A stretch of DNA of 18,124 nt from Comamonadaceae bacterium (GTDB taxonomy: Bacteria; Pseudomonadota; Gammaproteobacteria; Burkholderiales; Burkholderiaceae), in NCBI GenBank assembly GCA_947484245.1, contig CANKOT010000042.1, positions 1-18,124 on the forward strand, given 5' to 3'. Shown piece after piece: positions 15,796 to 18,124 of the stretch. Position 1 is the first letter of the stretch; every line of letters begins with the position of its first letter. The notes under the pieces were generated by a model. It had not been told where the DNA came from and did no database searches. It was given only the letters and a program-made list of their open reading frames with translations. The position numbers were made by a program, and so were the translations under genes.

Positions 15796-16318
15796 GTAGT
15801 AGCTTTTAGAATTTATCAATCTTTGCATCATTTGGTACAAGTGGTGGCTTATGCCGCCCACAGTCCAACACAGCCAAGCCGTCCAAAGCGTGTGGCTCAT
15901 GAAATGTGCACCTCGCATTTGCTGAGACAGACCTAACACAAAGCCAGCCAGCACGGCTAACAGCAGGTATTTTCGAGCACCCAGAACGCTGGCTTGTCGC
16001 AGACCAAAATAGACGGCAATGAAGGCAAAACCGGTGGAGGCGTGGCCGGCGGGAAAGCAATGGCCGCCGCCGCCATCGTCTAGCCACACATTCCAGTGAG
16101 ACACATACGGCGCGGTGCCCCCAAATGTTTGGAGGTCCCAGGGGCAGCTTGTATGGCTAAATGCTTTGATGAGGGTGACTGTGTCCCAACCCGTGCTGTC
16201 CCTCCCAAGCCAAAAATGTCAGCATGAGCCCCAAACTGATGAGGGCATCGGTTTGCCACTGAGGGGAGGTTCTTGAAGAAGAAAACAGAGTGCGCGGACT
16301 AAACATCACTGAAATCAT
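15520..16318 (-). pseudogene. decayed PAP2-family membrane phosphatase (frameshift, internal loss, stop loss)
   Basis: A remnant of a PAP2 phosphatase of the membrane-associated type. From an ATG at 16318 one frame encodes MISVMFSPRTLFSSS and then a first helix DALISLGLMLTFLAW. It breaks at 16199-16206, where GGGA is repeated in tandem (minus strand). Removing one copy continues the helix end as LAW-DSTGWD and joins the frame that holds LIKAFSHTSCPWDLQTFGG, CFPAGHAS and QQMRGAHFMSHTLW, matching the three PAP2 catalytic motifs. Between STGWD and LIKAFSHTSCP the family normally has some 60-70 more residues with two further helices, which are missing here. The frame then has no stop after the last helix and reads antisense into pyk to 15520; the ancestral end was probably near 15800. 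An intact start inside the second frame (GTG, 16104) would lack the first catalytic motif. The repeat could also be a sequencing error, but the missing segment could not. Confidence 0.72.
16199..16206. repeat. tandem 4-bp duplication at the PAP2 frameshift
   Basis: The plus strand reads TCCCTCCC (GGGAGGGA on the minus strand). Deleting one 4-base unit restores a continuous PAP2 reading frame across the junction, so the duplication is the likely cause of the frameshift. Confidence 0.6.
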
Positions 16319-16374
16319 AGTCTGAGTGCAGAAAACCCGGCTAAATCAAGAAGTGGCTTGTTAAAATCAGAACA

Positions 16375-16391
16375 GTTACAAGTCGGTTACA
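16375..16391 (+). promoter_or_regulatory. GTTACA direct repeat upstream of fba
   Basis: GTTACA occurs at 16375-16380 and again at 16386-16391, start to start 11 bases apart, about one helical turn. This places the two copies on the same DNA face, about 86-102 bases before the fba ATG. It may be a tandem activator or repressor site. No known regulator is recognised. Confidence 0.25.
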
Positions 16392-16393
16392 TG

Positions 16394-16405
16394 CTTTTGC
16401 AAAAG
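16394..16405. promoter_or_regulatory. perfect 12-bp palindrome upstream of fba
   Basis: CTTTTGCAAAAG is its own reverse complement and lies 71 bases before the fba ATG, right after the GTTACA repeats. It could be an operator half of the same control region. As a hairpin it would be weak and lacks a T-tract, so it is not a terminator. Confidence 0.25.
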
Positions 16406-16476
16406 GCCCCATCCTGCGCATCGGTCTGACACACGGGCATGTAGAAAAATTCTTTCACTCTCTGGGACTCTTCATC

Positions 16477-17541
16477 ATGGCACTCGTTTCTATGCGCGAG
16501 CTACTGGATCATGCAGCAGCCAACGGCTATGGCATTCCAGCTTTCAACGTCAACAACTTGGAGCAAGTCCAAGCCATCATGGAGGCCGCCAAAGAAACGG
16601 GCGCGCCGGTCATCATGCAAGCCTCTGCTGGCGCGCGCAAATATGCGGGCGAAGGCTTTTTGAAATTGCTCATTCAGGCAGCGGTTGAGTCCTACCCAGA
16701 GATTCCCGTGGTGATGCACCAAGACCACGGTCAAAGCCCAGCCATTTGCCAAGGCGCCATTGATTTGGGTTTCAGCTCGGTCATGATGGATGGCAGCTTG
16801 GAAGCCGACGGCAAAACCATTGCCAGCTACGACTACAACATTGAAGTCACCCAAAAAGTGGTGAGCATGGCGCACAAATTGGGCATCACCGTCGAAGGTG
16901 AGTTGGGATGCTTGGGTTCCCTTGAAACCATGCAAGGCGACAAAGAAGATGGTCACGGCACCGATGCCGTGATGACCCGCGAACAGCTTTTAACCGACCC
17001 TGAACAAGCCGCCGATTTTGTGAAACGCACGCAGCTGGATGCCTTGGCCATTGCCATTGGTACCAGCCACGGTGCTTACAAATTCACGCGCAAGCCCACA
17101 GGCGACATTTTGGCCATTGACCGCATTCAGGCCATCCACAAGCGCATCCCCAACACCCACTTGGTGATGCACGGCTCTTCCAGCGTGCCGCAAGATTTGC
17201 TGGCCGTCATTCGCGAATATGGCGGCAACATGAAAGAAACCTATGGCGTGCCCGTAGAAGAAATTCAAAAGGCCATCCAATTTGGCGTGCGCAAGATCAA
17301 CATTGACACCGACATTCGCTTGGCCATGACTGCTGCTGTGCGCAAATTCATGGCGCAAAACCCAGAGAAGTTTGACCCCCGCGAGTGGCTCAAGCCGGCC
17401 CGCGAAGCGGCCAAGCAAATTTGCAAACAGCGCTACGTTGAATTTGGTTGTGAAGGTCAAGCGCCCAAGATCAAGGGGCACAGTTTGCAAGTGGTGGCAG
17501 CGCAATACGCAAAAGGTGAGTTGGCGCAAGTCGTTCACTGA
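16477..17541 (+). CDS. fba: class II fructose-bisphosphate aldolase
   Basis: A 354-residue zinc enzyme that cleaves fructose-1,6-bisphosphate to two triose phosphates, also working in reverse for gluconeogenesis. The start of the catalytic block [15 protein letters not shown] gives D83 (catalytic) and H84 (zinc). H198 in [10 protein letters not shown] and H232 in [10 protein letters not shown] are the other expected zinc ligands. [15 protein letters not shown] near residue 270 forms the phosphate-binding part. The length and motifs fit the CbbA-type branch found in betaproteobacteria rather than E. coli FbaA. The gene has its own 158-base upstream region containing repeats and is followed 24 bases later by purC. 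No Calvin-cycle gene is in view, so glycolytic use is the plain reading. Confidence 0.95.
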   Translation: MALVSMRELLDHAAANGYGIPAFNVNNLEQVQAIMEAAKETGAPVIMQASAGARKYAGEGFLKLLIQAAVESYPEIPVVMHQDHGQSPAICQGAIDLGFSSVMMDGSLEADGKTIASYDYNIEVTQKVVSMAHKLGITVEGELGCLGSLETMQGDKEDGHGTDAVMTREQLLTDPEQAADFVKRTQLDALAIAIGTSHGAYKFTRKPTGDILAIDRIQAIHKRIPNTHLVMHGSSSVPQDLLAVIREYGGNMKETYGVPVEEIQKAIQFGVRKINIDTDIRLAMTAAVRKFMAQNPEKFDPREWLKPAREAAKQICKQRYVEFGCEGQAPKIKGHSLQVVAAQYAKGELAQVVH

Positions 17542-17565
17542 AATTGGCTCGATAATGCAGACACT

Positions 17566-18124
17566 ATGACGACTGTTTCTGCATTGCACACTTCCGCTTT
17601 AACTTCGCTCACCTTGCTCGCCCGTGGCAAGGTGCGCGACAACTATGCGGTGGGCACAGATCGAATTTTGATGGTGGCCTCCGACCGCATCAGCGCGTTT
17701 GACGTCATCATGGGCGAGCCCATTCCCGGTAAAGGCGTGTTGCTCACACAAATGGCTTTGTACTGGTTTGACAAGCTCGGCCCCAAAGGTTTGAACCTCT
17801 GCCCCATTCACCTCACTGGCGATGCGCCCGAGAGTGTGGTCAGTGCCGCCGAAGTGCCCCAAGTTCAAGGCCGCTCCATGTTGGTCAAGCGCTTAAAGCC
17901 CATCCCAGTTGAAGCCGTGGTGCGGGGCTACTTGGCCGGCAGCGGCTGGAAGGAATACCAAGAAGGCCAAGCCGTGTGTGGTGTGAAGTTGCCTGCAGGT
18001 TTAAAGAACGCCAGCAAATTGCCTGAACCCATTTACACACCCGCAGCCAAAGCTGCCGTGGGCGAGCACGATGAAAACATCACGTTTGAACAAACAGTGA
18101 ACATGATTGGCCTCGATTTGGCCA
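17566..18124 (+). CDS. purC: phosphoribosylaminoimidazole-succinocarboxamide synthase (partial, 3' end outside window)
   Basis: The first 186 codons of SAICAR synthase are visible; the frame is open to the window edge. The enzyme joins aspartate to CAIR in purine synthesis. Landmarks are [19 protein letters not shown] (19-37), [20 protein letters not shown] (38-57) and [18 protein letters not shown] from about residue 115. The N-terminal pattern and spacing are those of the longer, yeast Ade1-like branch (about 300 residues) common in betaproteobacteria, not the 237-residue E. coli form. The start ATG at 17566 lies 24 bases after the fba stop, so it may be read through from fba. No clear ribosome-binding site is seen. 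Confidence 0.95.
   Translation, partial: MTTVSALHTSALTSLTLLARGKVRDNYAVGTDRILMVASDRISAFDVIMGEPIPGKGVLLTQMALYWFDKLGPKGLNLCPIHLTGDAPESVVSAAEVPQVQGRSMLVKRLKPIPVEAVVRGYLAGSGWKEYQEGQAVCGVKLPAGLKNASKLPEPIYTPAAKAAVGEHDENITFEQTVNMIGLDLA

Noticed and set aside
15806..16087. 93-residue minus-strand frame, rich in arginine and tryptophan
   Set aside because: It is the shifted frame of the PAP2 remnant. The conserved PAP2 motifs are all in the other frame.
1..18124. Mobile element, CRISPR array, toxin-antitoxin or RNA gene
   Set aside because: No transposase, integrase, repeat-spacer pattern, small paired toxin genes or tRNA-like sequence was seen on either strand.

Overview
This window looks like chromosomal sequence from a betaproteobacterium of the order Burkholderiales, most likely Comamonadaceae (Limnohabitans- or Rhodoferax-like). 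That reading rests on protein sequence style, moderate GC content, and a pgk/pyk/fba/purC neighbourhood of the kind I associate with that group. I ran no database search. Nearly all of the DNA is coding, and no gap between genes exceeds 300 bases. I see no rRNA, tRNA, CRISPR array, insertion sequence or prophage.

Layout, left to right: (1) the 3' end of gyrB, convergent with a minus-strand block. (2) Read from its own promoter side, the block is nitrile hydratase alpha, nitrile hydratase beta, a P14K-type activator, and an RhtA-like amino acid exporter. It is packed like one operon. The alpha chain carries CTLCSC, the cobalt-type metal site. (3) yajC-secD-secF on the plus strand, the accessory part of the Sec translocase. 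(4) dprA on the minus strand, convergent with secF and sharing stop-codon bases with it. (5) def-fmt-azlC-azlD on the plus strand: the deformylase/formyltransferase pair followed by an overlapping two-subunit branched-chain amino acid exporter. (6) A central carbon region with pgk, pyk and fba on the plus strand and purC running off the right edge. A membrane fatty acid desaturase (minus) and an MmgE/PrpD-family gene (plus) sit between pgk and pyk. A decayed PAP2 phosphatase gene (minus) sits between pyk and fba.

The housekeeping parts are ordinary. The accessory content that stands out is the cobalt-type nitrile hydratase operon, which has no amidase or cobalt transporter next to it and ends in an exporter gene; the desaturase plus MmgE/PrpD pair inside the glycolytic cluster; and the PAP2 remnant. 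In the remnant the reading frame is broken by a tandem GGGA duplication, an internal segment appears to be missing, and the frame runs on antisense into the 3' end of pyk.

Several start codons differ from the longest open frame. yajC, pgk, pyk, the MmgE/PrpD gene, azlD, the desaturase and nitrile hydratase beta all start inside longer frames. Nitrile hydratase alpha and rhtA appear to use TTG. I found no convincing new defence, mobile or RNA system here.
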